Notes: generated by a model not told the origin, from the sequence alone. Positions 7,376 to 15,045 are shown, numbered from the stretch's first letter. The stretch is 64,000 nt of DNA from Streptomyces sp. NBC_01353 (GCF_036237275.1 NZ_CP108353.1:29007-93006), one strand, 5' to 3'. Translations and numbers: made by a program.

Positions 7376-7890
7376 GCGGTCTCTCCGAGGGTGTAGAGGC
7401 GGATCACGGCGCCGGGTTCGGCGAGGGCGTCGGGGTGTTCGCCGGGGTAGACCTTGCGGTTGTGGCTCTCGATGACGCGGCTGTCGTCCTCCCACGCCTT
7501 GGCCTTGGTGATGGCGTCGTAGGTGGAGCGCTCGAGTTTGTCGATGTCGGGGGCGACGGCGGGGTAGGTGCGGCGCCGCTTGGGAGCGTTGACGGGCTTG
7601 GGCATGGTGAAGGTGATGTCGGCTCGGACGGGGCCGGTGATGGGGTGGGCTTCGCCGCGGGCGATGGCCTGCTCGATGGCGGCTTGGACCTTCTCGCGCC
7701 AGGGCTTGACCTTGGCGGAGGACTCCCGCATGAGGGGGATGTTCCGGCCGGTCTTGCGGCTGCGTCCCCATCCGACGGGGGTCTTGCTGCCTTGGGGGCC
7801 GGCGAGGCCGTGGACGGCGACGAGGAGGGCGGGTGTCGGGTTCCAGGCGTAGGCGCTGGTGTGGTCGACGAGGGTGGGGGCGGTGGTCAC
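7372..7890 (-). CDS. rusA: RusA-like Holliday junction resolvase
   Basis: A 172-residue protein. The family signature is visible: a beta strand VRADITFTMPKP (about 88-98), then PDIDKLERSTYDAI (about 114-127) and KAWEDDSRV (131-139), which carry the conserved aspartates that bind metal and cut four-way junctions. RusA resolves recombination intermediates made during phage replication. The GTG start overlaps the neighbour upstream by four bases. Together with the ERF annealing protein and SSB elsewhere in the window it makes a phage recombination set. The length is slightly above the usual 120-140 because of the N-terminal extension. Confidence 0.9.
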   Translation of the reverse strand: MTTAPTLVDHTSAYAWNPTPALLVAVHGLAGPQGSKTPVGWGRSRKTGRNIPLMRESSAKVKPWREKVQAAIEQAIARGEAHPITGPVRADITFTMPKPVNAPKRRRTYPAVAPDIDKLERSTYDAITKAKAWEDDSRVIESHNRKVYPGEHPDALAEPGAVIRLYTLGETA

Positions 7891-8108
7891 GGTGTCAGCT
7901 CCTGGAGGGGTGTGGGGCCGTGGCGGGTAAAGCGGAGATAGGTGGCGTGGCCGAGTGCATGGCCCAGGTGGACGGCGAGGCAGTAGCGGCAGCGGTAGGT
8001 GTTGAACCGGGGGCCGCCTTCGCCGCGTATTTGGCGTGCTCTGCGTCTTCCTGCGCGGCGGCTGGGGAACGGTGTCTTGCCGAGGCAGGACACCTCGTAC
8101 TCGGTCAC
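7887..8108 (-). CDS. Small basic protein with a Cys pair, 73 aa
   Basis: Starts with GTG (VTEYEVSCLGKTPF) overlapping the upstream stop. The middle is strongly basic (SRRAGRRRARQIRG), followed by YRCRYCLAVHLGHALGH, a CxxC pair with histidines that could hold a zinc ion. This pattern is common in actinophage small proteins that bind nucleic acid. Function unknown. The overlaps on both sides (GTGA) support translation in this frame. Confidence 0.6.
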   Translation of the reverse strand: MTEYEVSCLGKTPFPSRRAGRRRARQIRGEGGPRFNTYRCRYCLAVHLGHALGHATYLRFTRHGPTPLQELTP

Positions 8109-8314
8109 CGCTGGTTGGTGGCCGGCGCGGGGAGGCCGAGGTTGCGGGCGAGGGCGGCGCGGGCTGTCTCGTCGTAGGCGGGGTTGTGGATCCAGGTGGT
8201 GACGATGGCCAGCCGGGCGCGGAGGAGGGCGAGGTCGTTCTCGGCGGAGGCGAGGAGTGGGGCGTGCGTGGCGCAGAGTTCGTCGGCGAGGGCCTGTACG
8301 TAGGTGTCAGTCAC
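8105..8314 (-). CDS. Small helical protein, 69 aa
   Basis: From a GTG start the product reads VTDTYVQALADELCATHAPLL, then AENDLALLRARLAIVTTWIHNPAYDETARAALARNLGLP. It is almost entirely helical with a leucine heptad-like pattern and no recognisable family. A longer upstream reading is proline/serine-rich shadow of the next gene, so the GTG is preferred. The start overlaps the end of the upstream gene, as elsewhere in the operon. Confidence 0.55.
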   Translation of the reverse strand: MTDTYVQALADELCATHAPLLASAENDLALLRARLAIVTTWIHNPAYDETARAALARNLGLPAPATNQR

Positions 8315-8855
8315 CGGGGTGCTCCTGCGGCTCGTCGTGGGCGGCGCGGAGCTGGGTGACGTTGAGGGACTGGGTGTCGGCAGAGGACGTGTCGGAGCGG
8401 GTGAGGGCGTCGGCGAGGGTGCGGACGGCCGGGGCGCTGTTGTGGGGGCTGGTGCAGGCGGCGGCGTCCATCTGGGCCTGGAGGAGGTCGGCACGCTCGG
8501 CGATGGGGTGGGCGTGGCGTACGCCGTGGGCGCAGGGGGTCCAGGCGGTGAGGGGCGTCTTGGCGGCCGGGTTGTAGGTGAGTCCGGCGCCGGAGGGGAG
8601 GGCGTAGCGGACGGTGTCGTCGTCCTGGTGGAGCCAGCCGGTTATGCGGGTGCAGGTGACGCCGGCGAGGGAGGCGGCGAATGCGGCGCGGATCTGAAGG
8701 TCGGTCATGAACGGGCGCCGGTTGCGTACGTCGAGGGTGGGGAGCTTCGGGGATATCGGGGCCGGGGCGGCCGGAGCGGCCGGGACGGCGGTGGTGGTCT
8801 TGCGGCGGGTGGACTTCTTGCTGGTGGGGTTCTTGGCACGGGTCCTGGTGGTCAC
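8307..8855 (-). CDS. Hypothetical early protein, 182 aa
   Basis: Starts at a GTG with GGAGA upstream. The N-terminal 40 residues are basic then Ala/Pro-rich (TSKKSTRRKTTTAVP, AAPAAPAPISPKLP), a probable flexible DNA-contacting tail. From MTDLQIRAAFAASLAGVTC onwards there is a compact domain with strands (VRYALPSGAGLTYN) and a helical end (HAHPIAERADLLQAQMDAAAC). The ATG of MTDLQ is an alternative start. No family is recognised. Confidence 0.6.
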   Translation of the reverse strand: MTTRTRAKNPTSKKSTRRKTTTAVPAAPAAPAPISPKLPTLDVRNRRPFMTDLQIRAAFAASLAGVTCTRITGWLHQDDDTVRYALPSGAGLTYNPAAKTPLTAWTPCAHGVRHAHPIAERADLLQAQMDAAACTSPHNSAPAVRTLADALTRSDTSSADTQSLNVTQLRAAHDEPQEHPGD

Positions 8856-8977
8856 GGCTGGTCTCCGTCCGGAGGTTCCTGGGGTGGGGTGGTGGGGCTG
8901 GGGCGGTGCTGGTCGCGGTGGATGAGCACCGCCGCGGTGATGGCGCAGGCGTAGGCGATGAGCTGGGGCCAGGTCAC
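8852..8977 (-). CDS. 41-residue membrane micropeptide
   Basis: Reads VTWPQLIAYACAITAAVLIH, then a polar proline-rich tail rich in T, P, E and D. One hydrophobic helix suggests a single-pass membrane peptide with its tail in the cytoplasm or outside. The GTG overlaps the stop of the upstream coiled-coil gene and the TGA overlaps the next GTG, so it is coupled at both ends. It is below common ORF-length cut-offs but fits the operon exactly. Confidence 0.5.
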   Translation of the reverse strand: MTWPQLIAYACAITAAVLIHRDQHRPSPTTPPQEPPDGDQP

Positions 8978-9669
8978 GGTGTGTGGGACACCTCGGGCAG
9001 GTCGCGGCCGTACCTGTAGTCGTGGTGGAGGTCGGAGTCGTGCGAGTCCTCGAACGCCAACTGCCGGGCCAGCGGTAGGGCCTCTGCGAGGGTGAAGCGC
9101 GCGTCGTCGCGCAGCCGGTCGTCGGCGATGCCACCGGTCTCGGGACACCAGCCCACGCCTCGGGTCCACCGCCGTCCCTGGCGGTCACAGATGGCCCACC
9201 GGTCGGCGTGGCCGTAGCTCCGGCGCAGTTGCAGCGGGAGGGATGAGGCACGGCACGGCACCTCAAGGACGGTTGCCAGGGCGAGCAGCTCGGCGATCCG
9301 GTCACGGCTGGTGCGCAGGGCTTGTGCTGCGTCGGACAGGGACTCGTTCGTGGTGTGCCGCTCCGTCAGCAGGCGAGCGTTCTCCTGCTCCTCTTCGTAG
9401 AGGGCGAGTCCGGTAGCCGCGATGACGTCGGCCATCTCGGATTCCAGCGCCTCCAGCTCGGTGACCCGGGCCCGCAGCTGCTCGACTTCGTCGGTGAGGT
9501 GCGGGAGGAGCCAGCGGCCGACCTTCGCCCGGTCCTTGCGGTCGAGCAGCAGGGCGACGGGGCGTCCGTCGTCGGCGACGGCTCCGACGATGAAGATCTG
9601 CTCCTCCTCCGGGGCCGGCTCCATGGCGGCGTCGAAGCGGGACACGGTCAGCGGGTCGGTGGTGCTCAT
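8974..9669 (-). CDS. Coiled-coil protein, 231 aa
   Basis: Starts MSTTDPLTVSRFDAAMEP. Residues around 50-130 form an extended helix with heptads (HLTDEVEQLRARVTELEALESEMADVI..., EEEQENARLL, TNESLSDAAQALRTSRDRI), a likely coiled coil. The C-terminal third contains strands with WAICDRQGRRWTRGVGWC. Similar 'hypothetical with coiled coil' proteins are frequent in Streptomyces phages. It overlaps its neighbours on both sides. No function is assigned. Confidence 0.65.
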   Translation of the reverse strand: MSTTDPLTVSRFDAAMEPAPEEEQIFIVGAVADDGRPVALLLDRKDRAKVGRWLLPHLTDEVEQLRARVTELEALESEMADVIAATGLALYEEEQENARLLTERHTTNESLSDAAQALRTSRDRIAELLALATVLEVPCRASSLPLQLRRSYGHADRWAICDRQGRRWTRGVGWCPETGGIADDRLRDDARFTLAEALPLARQLAFEDSHDSDLHHDYRYGRDLPEVSHTP

Positions 9670-9923
9670 CGCGCGGTCCCCTTGCTTTCGGTGCTGTTGG
9701 CGGCGTTCTGGCGCAGAAGGTCGAGGTAGTCGCAGGTGCGGGCGTAGGACTCCCAGTACGCGGCGGCGTACATGGGGTCGTGGTCGTTGGCCATCTCATG
9801 GCGAGCGAGGGCGCGGCGGGCGGACAGGCCGCTGATGGCGGCGAGTTCCCCATCGATGAATCCGTCGTCCCAGGACTTGTCGCCCTCGCCGGTGGAGGCG
9901 GACGTGAAGGTCTCGATGCTCAT
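9666..9923 (-). CDS. Small acidic protein, 85 aa
   Basis: Begins MSIETFTSASTGEGDKSWDDG and continues with helices (LAAISGLSARRALARHEM, PMYAAAYWESYARTCDYLDLLRQ). No recognisable domain. The ATG overlaps nothing upstream but the stop overlaps the next ATG. GGAG lies 8-10 bases before the start. Confidence 0.6.
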   Translation of the reverse strand: MSIETFTSASTGEGDKSWDDGFIDGELAAISGLSARRALARHEMANDHDPMYAAAYWESYARTCDYLDLLRQNAANSTESKGTAR

Positions 9924-9962
9924 GGCGGTGGGGCTCCGTTCGGGGGTGGGGGCGGTCGGGGG

Positions 9963-10451
9963 TCAGGCGGCGTGGCGGGGGGCCGGGATGCAGAGCCGGG
10001 CGGTGGGCTTGTAGGACTCGTCCGTGGTGCGCTGGCGGGGGAGGTCGGTGAGCGTGTCGGCGGTCTGGGCGGTGCGCCCGAGGACGCCGATGACGTCGGA
10101 GGTGTTGGGGCGGCGCTGGGTGAAGAAGTCGGGCTCTTCGAGCCACGTGGCGATGTGCTCGAGGTGGTCGTCCTCGCCGGTGGCCTCGTCGTGCGGGGGC
10201 TCGGTGGGCAGGACGGCGGAGATCCAGCGGAGGGTGCCCATGACGGTCTCGTTCGTCTGGATCAGGAGCAGCGCCTTCGGGAGGTCGTTGGTGAAGGCTG
10301 CGGGGGTCTTGCCGGTGACGGCGCGGAAGATGACGGCGGCGAGGTGGAGGCGGCCGTCGGGGTGGGCGAAGTGCGGCCACGGCTCGGTGAGCAGCCCGTG
10401 CTGGTTGGCGATGTCCTGGGCGGTGCGGAGGATGAGGCCGGTCTCGGACAT
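9963..10451 (-). CDS. Conserved-type phage protein, 162 aa (DUF6197-like feel)
   Basis: The segment LRTAQDIANQHGLLTEPWPHF, followed by DGRLHLAAVIFRAVTGKTPAAF, resembles the C-terminal part of the 215-aa protein at the right end of the window, which also has a helical block that ends in a small Cys/Gly core. The remainder is polar, with HLEHIATWLEEPDFFTQRR and a basic C-terminus. The family link is a weak visual match. It is followed downstream, after a short gap, by the next early genes. Confidence 0.55.
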   Translation of the reverse strand: MSETGLILRTAQDIANQHGLLTEPWPHFAHPDGRLHLAAVIFRAVTGKTPAAFTNDLPKALLLIQTNETVMGTLRWISAVLPTEPPHDEATGEDDHLEHIATWLEEPDFFTQRRPNTSDVIGVLGRTAQTADTLTDLPRQRTTDESYKPTARLCIPAPRHAA

Positions 10452-10499
10452 GGGGGTCTCCCGGTTCGTGCGCGGGGTGGTCTGTGGGGTGTGCTTGAT

Positions 10500-10548
10500 C
10501 CGGCCCGGCCGCGAGGGATGGGGTGCGTCGACCTGGCGGCCGGGCCGG
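10500..10548 (-). terminator. 13-bp perfect hairpin between early genes
   Basis: Arms CCGGCCCGGCCGC and GCGGCCGGGCCGG are perfectly complementary around a 23-base loop. It fills the 108-bp gap between the zinc-ribbon gene and the next leftward gene. No T-run follows, so attenuation or RNA processing is as likely as full termination. Confidence 0.5.
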
Positions 10549-10559
10549 TGTCTGAGGGG

Positions 10560-10904
10560 TTAGTCCTCGCTGGGGGCGGGGTGCTCGTCGGCGCAGTGGG
10601 CGCACTGGAGGCGCGGGAGGTTGTACTCGCCGGACTGCTCGACGCGGCGGAGGCCGGGGGCGGCCGGGTCGAAGATGGCGGCGCAGTCACACTCAGCGCA
10701 GGCGCACTTCACGATGCTGCCGCTGGCGGGAAGGTCGATCGCGATGGCGAGCGCCGCGAGGGTCATGGCGCGGTTGAAGGCCTGGGCATCGCGGGCGTCG
10801 TCGGCGTGTTCCATGCAGTTGTCGAAGACGTTCTGCTGGAACGGGTAGAGCCCGTCGTAGTGGGCGAGCGGCTGGGCGATGCGGGCAGGCGTCATCACGC
10901 TCAT
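10560..10904 (-). CDS. Zinc-ribbon protein, 114 aa, first gene behind operator O2
   Basis: Starts MSVMTPARIAQPLAHYDGLY after GGAGCG. The C-terminal half contains VKCACAECDCAAIFDP and LQCAHCADE, two Cys pairs that would form a zinc ribbon. The N-terminal half is helical. I rejected the in-frame ATG inside the upstream palindrome. Its place directly behind the operator/promoter suggests it is an immediate-early product of the leftward operon that continues to RusA and WhiB. Function unknown. Confidence 0.65.
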   Translation of the reverse strand: MSVMTPARIAQPLAHYDGLYPFQQNVFDNCMEHADDARDAQAFNRAMTLAALAIAIDLPASGSIVKCACAECDCAAIFDPAAPGLRRVEQSGEYNLPRLQCAHCADEHPAPSED

Positions 10905-10954
10905 GGCGGCGCTCCTGAACTCGTACGTCTCACCGGCCCGGTTGTGGGCTGGTG

Positions 10955-11008
10955 CGTTGTCGGCTCCTCCACCATAAGCCATATTCGGTTGCGCGGCAAC
11001 AGGTTATG
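10955..11008 (-). promoter_or_regulatory. Operator/promoter O2 (palindrome copy 2)
   Basis: Core GTTGC-GCG-GCAAC at 10988-11000, with partly conserved flanks out to CATATTC and GTTATG. On the minus strand TTGCCG and TATGGT are spaced by 17 bp, giving a promoter that reads into the zinc-ribbon gene. It has the same arrangement as O1 and O3. Confidence 0.7.
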
Positions 11009-11023
11009 AGTGTCGCGGGCATG

Positions 11024-11058
11024 AAAAAGCCCCGCTCCCGGGAATCGGGAACGGGGCT
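11024..11058 (-). terminator. Intrinsic terminator of the small HTH gene
   Basis: AGCCCCG-CTCCCG and CGGGA-ACGGGGCT form a long stem around GGAAT. On the minus strand the stem runs into GGGGCTTTTT. This is a textbook rho-independent terminator for the HTH gene at 11084-11302. Confidence 0.85.
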
Positions 11059-11083
11059 GCTGGTCAAGCGGTGTGAGCGGCAG

Positions 11084-11302
11084 TCAGGGGATCGTGCCGC
11101 GGGTGACCCAGTCGCCGTGGGCGACGAGGAGGTCCGAGAAGCTGACGTAGACGATGCCGGCGAGCTTGGCGGTGTTCACGCCCCATCGCCGCATGGTGGA
11201 CACGGAGACGGGGTGTCCGGTCTCGGCGAAGAGATGCTTGGCCTCCTCGTAGGTCACCAGGTCCTGGTCGAGCGGGTAGGGCTGGATGGTACTGACGGCC
11301 AC
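11084..11302 (-). CDS. Small MerR/excisionase-type HTH protein, 72 aa
   Basis: GTG start; the product reads VTYEEAKHLFAETGHPVSVSTMRRW, then GVNTAKLAGIVYVSFSDLLVAHGDW. This is the winged HTH layout of small excisionases and MerR-type DNA-binding proteins: a helix, a turn with S-V-S, the recognition helix TMRRW and a short wing. It is a stand-alone gene with its own terminator and an inverted repeat upstream. In this genome it could be the recombination directionality factor for the tyrosine recombinases or a repressor. The motif supports DNA binding; the role is inference. Confidence 0.75.
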   Translation of the reverse strand: MAVSTIQPYPLDQDLVTYEEAKHLFAETGHPVSVSTMRRWGVNTAKLAGIVYVSFSDLLVAHGDWVTRGTIP

Positions 11303-11373
11303 GCGGGACTCCCGGGGATCGGCGGCCGGAGTTCGCAGCTCCTTCGGCCGATATGCGGGTGTGGTGCGGATGC

Positions 11374-11396
11374 TGACAGTCCGTTTGAGACTGTCA
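11374..11396. promoter_or_regulatory. Inverted repeat upstream of the small HTH gene
   Basis: TGACAGT and ACTGTCA are perfect 7-bp arms separated by 9 bases. The repeat is centred about 83 bases upstream of the HTH gene's GTG, where an operator for autoregulation would lie. Confidence 0.45.
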
Positions 11397-11439
11397 TGTG
11401 ATGAGTGTGTGGGCGACTAGTAGACCAGCGGCACGGCGA

Positions 11440-11979
11440 TCAGGTTGCACGTCGTGCGGAAGATTCTTTTCGCGCGATGTGATCGTCGGCGATCTGGGCG
11501 AGGGTCCAGGTGCGGGAGACGCCGTCGTCGTCGGCGCAGAACCGGTTCACGCAGACCGCGGCCTCGCGATCGCGGCGCCAGAACAGGCCCCAGGTTCCGC
11601 AGCCGGGGCAGGCCTGCCGTCGGATCACCTTGGACTCCCCCATGGCGAGGGCGTGCTCGAGGCCGTGCCGGTAGATCAGGGCCTCGCGGGCGCGCTGCCG
11701 TTCGGCGTCGAGGTGGGCGGTGTGCTCGCGCATCCAGTCGTAAACCATGTCGGCCCGCTCGGGCCGGGGGCCGGCGTCCGGTGCGACTGCCCGGGTGTGC
11801 TCGGTGACTTCGTCGACCGCGGCCCGGATGTGGTCGTAGATCGCGATTCGGATCGGTACTGACGGGGTGTCGGCCTTCGCGGCGCGCTCGTGGTGCTGGC
11901 CGCGGCCGGGCTGGAGGAACTCGGCCTGCAGCAACCGGAGGCGGCTGGCCGGCGTGTAGTCGTCGTCCCCTGCGCTCAT
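11440..11979 (-). CDS. Zinc-ribbon protein, 179 aa
   Basis: Starts MSAGDDDYTPASRLRLLQAEF. A long helical, charged middle (DHIRAAVDEVTEHTRAV, RADMVYDWMREHTAHLDAERQRAREALIYRH) precedes the C-terminal zinc ribbon QACPGCGTWGLFWRRDREAAVCVNRFC, which has CxxC and CxxxxC pairs about 17 residues apart. Phage proteins of this shape can bind nucleic acid. An in-frame upstream extension to 12138 is Pro/Arg-rich and was rejected. Function unknown. Confidence 0.65.
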   Translation of the reverse strand: MSAGDDDYTPASRLRLLQAEFLQPGRGQHHERAAKADTPSVPIRIAIYDHIRAAVDEVTEHTRAVAPDAGPRPERADMVYDWMREHTAHLDAERQRAREALIYRHGLEHALAMGESKVIRRQACPGCGTWGLFWRRDREAAVCVNRFCADDDGVSRTWTLAQIADDHIARKESSARRAT

Positions 11980-11999
11980 CGTGTCCCCGTCCGCCGTGC

Positions 12000-12054
12000 G
12001 GCCCCCGGGGGCGCGTGCGTGGACGGTGTGTGCCAGGGGCGCGCGCCGGGGGCC
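12000..12054. terminator. GC-rich hairpin upstream of the zinc-ribbon gene
   Basis: GGCCCCCGG pairs with CCGGGGGCC across about 37 bases; a second small stem (CCGGAGT-CTGTC-ACTCCGG) follows. It lies between the end of the leftward gene at 12202 and the next start. It could terminate the upstream transcript, although there is no T-run. Confidence 0.4.
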
Positions 12055-12201
12055 GGAGTCTGTCACTCCGGGTGATTCCGGACGCCCCATCGTGGCACAG
12101 ATGTGGCGGTAGTTGAACGCGCTGTGCGTGTTGATCAACGGTCCGCAACAGAGCGTGTCGGGGGTTCTCCCATTTCACCCCGCAATGTCTGCTGGCATAT
12201 G

Positions 12202-12540
12202 TCAGACGAGCTCGGGGGCGCGCCTCATCTCCTCGAGCATCACGCGCAGGTCCTGATACTGGGACTCCCCCACGACGTCGTGGGCGCGGGCGCCGTCGAC
12301 TAGCAGGAGGACCGCATCGAGGGTGGAGACGAACGTCGAGGCGGTGGCCGGGTCGTTCAGACTCTGACCACTGGCGAGGAGCATCGACTGCACCGTGAAG
12401 GCCAGTTCCTGCTCCGAGCTGTGTTCGACGGCGGCGAGCGGGACCTTCGTACGGCGGGACCGGTGAGCAAGGTGGATCACGGAACCGTCGCCGGGGCCGG
12501 GGCCGGCCGGGGGCGTGGGTGCGTGCTCTGCTGAGGTCAT
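12202..12540 (-). CDS. Hypothetical protein, 112 aa
   Basis: Reads MTSAEHAPTPPAGPGPGDGS, then VIHLAHRSRRTKVPLAAVEHSSEQELAFTV and helices (STFVSTLDAVLLLVDGARA, YQDLRVMLEEMRRAPELV). No family is recognised. GGAGACG precedes the ATG. The upstream 410 bases lack genes and carry several hairpins, so its expression may be controlled through a structured leader. Confidence 0.55.
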   Translation of the reverse strand: MTSAEHAPTPPAGPGPGDGSVIHLAHRSRRTKVPLAAVEHSSEQELAFTVQSMLLASGQSLNDPATASTFVSTLDAVLLLVDGARAHDVVGESQYQDLRVMLEEMRRAPELV

Positions 12541-12950
12541 TGGGGCGTCTCCGCTCCGGGGCAGTCGGGAAGGGTTCTCGCTGCCCGGCTCCCCTGGTCG
12601 GGCTTCGAAGCCGGGATGGCTGCCATCCACCCCGGGGAGGCCACTGTCCCACCAAACCGGACCGTCTGGGGAGGTCGGGTCGGTTTTTAGAGCCTTCTTG
12701 CATAAACAAACCACACGATTCAGGCCATACCGAGGGCGGGTGGGGCCGAAAAAGTACGGAACCGTGTCCATGAACGCGAACGGCCCCTGCGGTACGTGGG
12801 GACGGAGTTTTGCCGACAACGACCACGACGCCCCGCAGGGGCCCAGAGACCTCACGGGCAAGCCCGTCAGATGACGGTGATTGTAGTGAAGAGGCTCGCC
12901 ACACGGGTAGGGGCATCCCCGGCCACTCCCCCGTCCGCATCCGGACATGA
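12541..12950. other. Gene-free, hairpin-rich interval
   Basis: About 410 bases with no convincing gene. It holds the palindrome GGCTTCGAAGCC at 12601, a GGATGG-CTG-CCATCC hairpin at 12614-12628, a terminator-like stem with TTTTT on the plus strand at 12654-12688, and an 11-bp inverted repeat (GGCCCCTGCGG with CCGCAGGGGCC) at 12782-12843. Read on the minus strand this is the leader of the 112-aa gene; on the plus strand it could be a small RNA. Confidence 0.5.
12654..12688 (+). terminator. Possible plus-strand terminator
   Basis: AAACCGGACCG pairs with CGGGTCGGTTT (9 of 11 bp) and is followed by a run of five T on the plus strand. No plus-strand protein gene lies before it, so it would end a non-coding transcript, if one exists. 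Confidence 0.4.
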
Positions 12951-12993
12951 AGCGGCCCCGCTCCCCCACTGTCGGGTGAGGGGCGGGGCCGCT
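12951..12993 (-). terminator. Terminator downstream of parB
   Basis: AGCGGCCCCGC and GCGGGGCCGCT are perfect 11-bp arms, with further CCCC/GGGG pairing inside. It lies 10 bases past the parB stop codon, as expected for the end of the parAB operon. Confidence 0.75.
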
Positions 12994-13003
12994 GTGGCCG
13001 GTG

Positions 13004-14317
13004 TCAGTCCTGCAGGAGAGCAGTCACCTTGGCCAGGATGCTCGCGAGCTCCTCGCGCTCGGCCGGACTGCAGCTCTCGCGCATGGCCGCCGCGACGGTA
13101 TCCGGGTCGCCGACCGCGAAGTACCGGTGGACCAGGCGGCTTCGCTGGTGGTCGTCCATCGCCTTGAAGGCAATATCCATCACGGCAGCGCCGTCCCTCC
13201 ACGGCATGGCCGGCACACCGGACGAAGGACCCGCCGGGCGCAGCGGCGCTTCAACAGTCGGAGCGTTGGCGGGTTCCGGCTCGGGCGCGCTGCCCGGGTC
13301 GGCGTCTGCGCCGTCGGCGAGGACGGGAGTCCGGCCGTCGCGGTTGGATCGCGGGTCCGGGACCGGGGCGGGCCTCTCAGGGACCATTGCTCTGTGGAAG
13401 TCGGCCGGCTTCGCCCAGTTGACGCCGCCGTCCGGGCCCCTCTCGAGTGGACGTTCAGACGCCAGCACGGCACTACGTGCACCTTCGGCCGCGGTCTGCT
13501 CCGGTGAGGATGTCCCCGCCGGTCTTACGGCCGTAAAACTTTCGCCGCTGGCTGCTGCCGGCGTGGGCGCCTCGGCCTCGCGCTTGGCGGCCTCCTTCGC
13601 CTCGCGCCTTTCCTCGGCTGCCCTGTGACGTTCGGCTTCGCGCGTGGTCCACCACGCGTCTTGCTGCTCGGCGGTGAGGCCTTCCTTCTTGACCAGTGCG
13701 CCGAGCTTGCGGGCGTCCTCGAGGGTGATGTCCTTCGCGCGCACACGGTCCTGTATCCCGGGGTGCAGGTAGGTGAGGCAGACGCGTTGGGTGACCCAGC
13801 CGTCGACCCGCTCGAAGTGCTCCGCGACCTTGCGGTTCGATCCGAACTCGGCGACCAGGGCCGCGACCGCGTACGCCTCTTCGATGTGGTCGAAGTTCTG
13901 CCGGTCGACGTTCTCGGAGACGACTGCCTCCATGAACGTCTTGCGGTCCTTGGCGAAGTCGTCGTTGGCGACGCAGTCGAGGGTGCTCAGTCCGACGGCG
14001 GATGCGCCTCGGTAGCGCCGCTCGCCGCTGACAAGGACGTAGTCGATCTCTCCGATGCGGTCGGCGTGCTCGGGCCAGAGCTTCAGGTAGGAGCTGCGGC
14101 TGACCACGGGGCAGGGCTGGTTCTGGCGGCGGGCGAGGCTCTTACCAAAGTCGATCAACTCGTCCTTGGTGCCGAAGTCGGTCCTCGGGTTGACCAGGTT
14201 CGGTGACAGGCGTGTGAGGGGCACGCGGTAGAGCCGGCCGTCGGCCTTGGTATCGACGACGGGCGACGCATCTGCATCGGCGCCCCAGAAGTCGTCGTAC
14301 TCATGCCGGTCGCTCAT
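13004..14317 (-). CDS. parB: ParB-like centromere-binding protein
   Basis: A 437-residue protein. Residues 29-115 form a ParB/Srx N-terminal domain (VPLTRLSPNLVNPRTDFG, then VLVSGERRYRGASAVG with the ParB box GERRYRG at 98-104). NVDRQNFDHIEEAYA (136-150) leads into a helix-turn-helix (NRKVAEHFERVDGWVTQRVCL, 161-181). A long charged, Ala/Glu-rich linker follows, and a C-terminal helical region presumably dimerises. ParB binds parS and loads onto DNA for segregation. The gene overlaps parA by one base. A parS-like palindrome lies inside its own coding sequence. It is longer than most ParBs because of the linker. Confidence 0.92.
   Translation of the reverse strand: MSDRHEYDDFWGADADASPVVDTKADGRLYRVPLTRLSPNLVNPRTDFGTKDELIDFGKSLARRQNQPCPVVSRSSYLKLWPEHADRIGEIDYVLVSGERRYRGASAVGLSTLDCVANDDFAKDRKTFMEAVVSENVDRQNFDHIEEAYAVAALVAEFGSNRKVAEHFERVDGWVTQRVCLTYLHPGIQDRVRAKDITLEDARKLGALVKKEGLTAEQQDAWWTTREAERHRAAEERREAKEAAKREAEAPTPAAASGESFTAVRPAGTSSPEQTAAEGARSAVLASERPLERGPDGGVNWAKPADFHRAMVPERPAPVPDPRSNRDGRTPVLADGADADPGSAPEPEPANAPTVEAPLRPAGPSSGVPAMPWRDGAAVMDIAFKAMDDHQRSRLVHRYFAVGDPDTVAAAMRESCSPAEREELASILAKVTALLQD
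13522..13539. promoter_or_regulatory. parS-like palindrome inside parB (one mismatch)
   Basis: Matches the 18-bp palindrome upstream of parA at 17 of 18 positions (a C replaces one T in the left arm). It is inside the parB coding sequence, where it encodes FTAVR. It may be a third ParB-binding site. Confidence 0.6.
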
Positions 14318-15045
14318 CACCTGGCCCCCGCGTACTTCTGCCTGCGCAGCTGGTGCTCGAGGGCGAGGGCCACGAAGTCCTGCTTGGCCTTGGTGGCGGT
14401 GTGGTTCGACTCGTATTGAGTGCAGAACCGGCCGGCGGTGATGCCGCGGGCGTGCGGCTTGTAGTGCCGGATGGTGGTGTTGTACAGCTCCCAGTTCCGC
14501 GTCTTCACGACGTTCTGGGTTCGCTCGAGGTCGGCGTCGCTGTCGCGGGGGTCCCAGTTGCTGATGAGCACGCCGTAGGGGATCTGCCGGGGGATCAGGA
14601 CGCGCTCGATTGTCGTCTTGGTGGGGGTGAATCCGGCGCCCTCGGCCTCGAGCGGGACGATGACGTCGTCGGCGATGTCGAGGATTGCCCTGAGGGAGTC
14701 GCCGACGGTTCCGTCGCCGAGGGGGTCGATGGACTCGTCTGCTGCCTTGCCCTTGAGGGGCATGAAGCCGGGGGTGTCGACGATGATGATGTCGGCCCGG
14801 GCGCGGCGCAGGCGCCTCAGGTTCTCGGTGTTGTCGCTGGCGTCCACGACTCGGAAGGGGACGGGCCGACCCTGCTGCTGGACCTTGTCGGCCCATTCGA
14901 TGCTGGTGCCCTGAGGGTCTATCGAGACGACGGCGACGGACTGGGCGTCTCCGAGGATCTCGGAGTAGACGGCGGCGAGGTTGACCGTGATGGTCGACTT
15001 CCCGACTCCGCCCTTCTGGTTCAAAAGCACGGTGATGTACGGCAT
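14317..15045 (-). CDS. parA: ParA-like partition ATPase
   Basis: A 242-residue deviant Walker ATPase: KGGVGKST (11-18), DPQGT (43-47, Walker A-prime) and IIIVDTPG (86-93, Walker B). It is the short, HTH-less class found with plasmids and phage-plasmids. ParA forms ATP-dependent dimers on nucleoid DNA and moves ParB-parS complexes. The stop overlaps the parB start (TGATG). Two perfect palindromes lie upstream, probably parS sites that may also serve as operators. Identification is firm. Confidence 0.95.
   Translation of the reverse strand: MPYITVLLNQKGGVGKSTITVNLAAVYSEILGDAQSVAVVSIDPQGTSIEWADKVQQQGRPVPFRVVDASDNTENLRRLRRARADIIIVDTPGFMPLKGKAADESIDPLGDGTVGDSLRAILDIADDVIVPLEAEGAGFTPTKTTIERVLIPRQIPYGVLISNWDPRDSDADLERTQNVVKTRNWELYNTTIRHYKPHARGITAGRFCTQYESNHTATKAKQDFVALALEHQLRRQKYAGAR

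Noticed and set aside
10905-10982. Upstream extension of the zinc-ribbon gene to an ATG at 10982
   Set aside because: The extension would begin inside the O2 promoter, and no ribosome site precedes it.
12601-12630. tRNA remnant around GGCTTCGAAGCC
   Set aside because: The T-arm-like TTCGAA is part of a palindrome; no acceptor, D or anticodon arm could be fitted around it.
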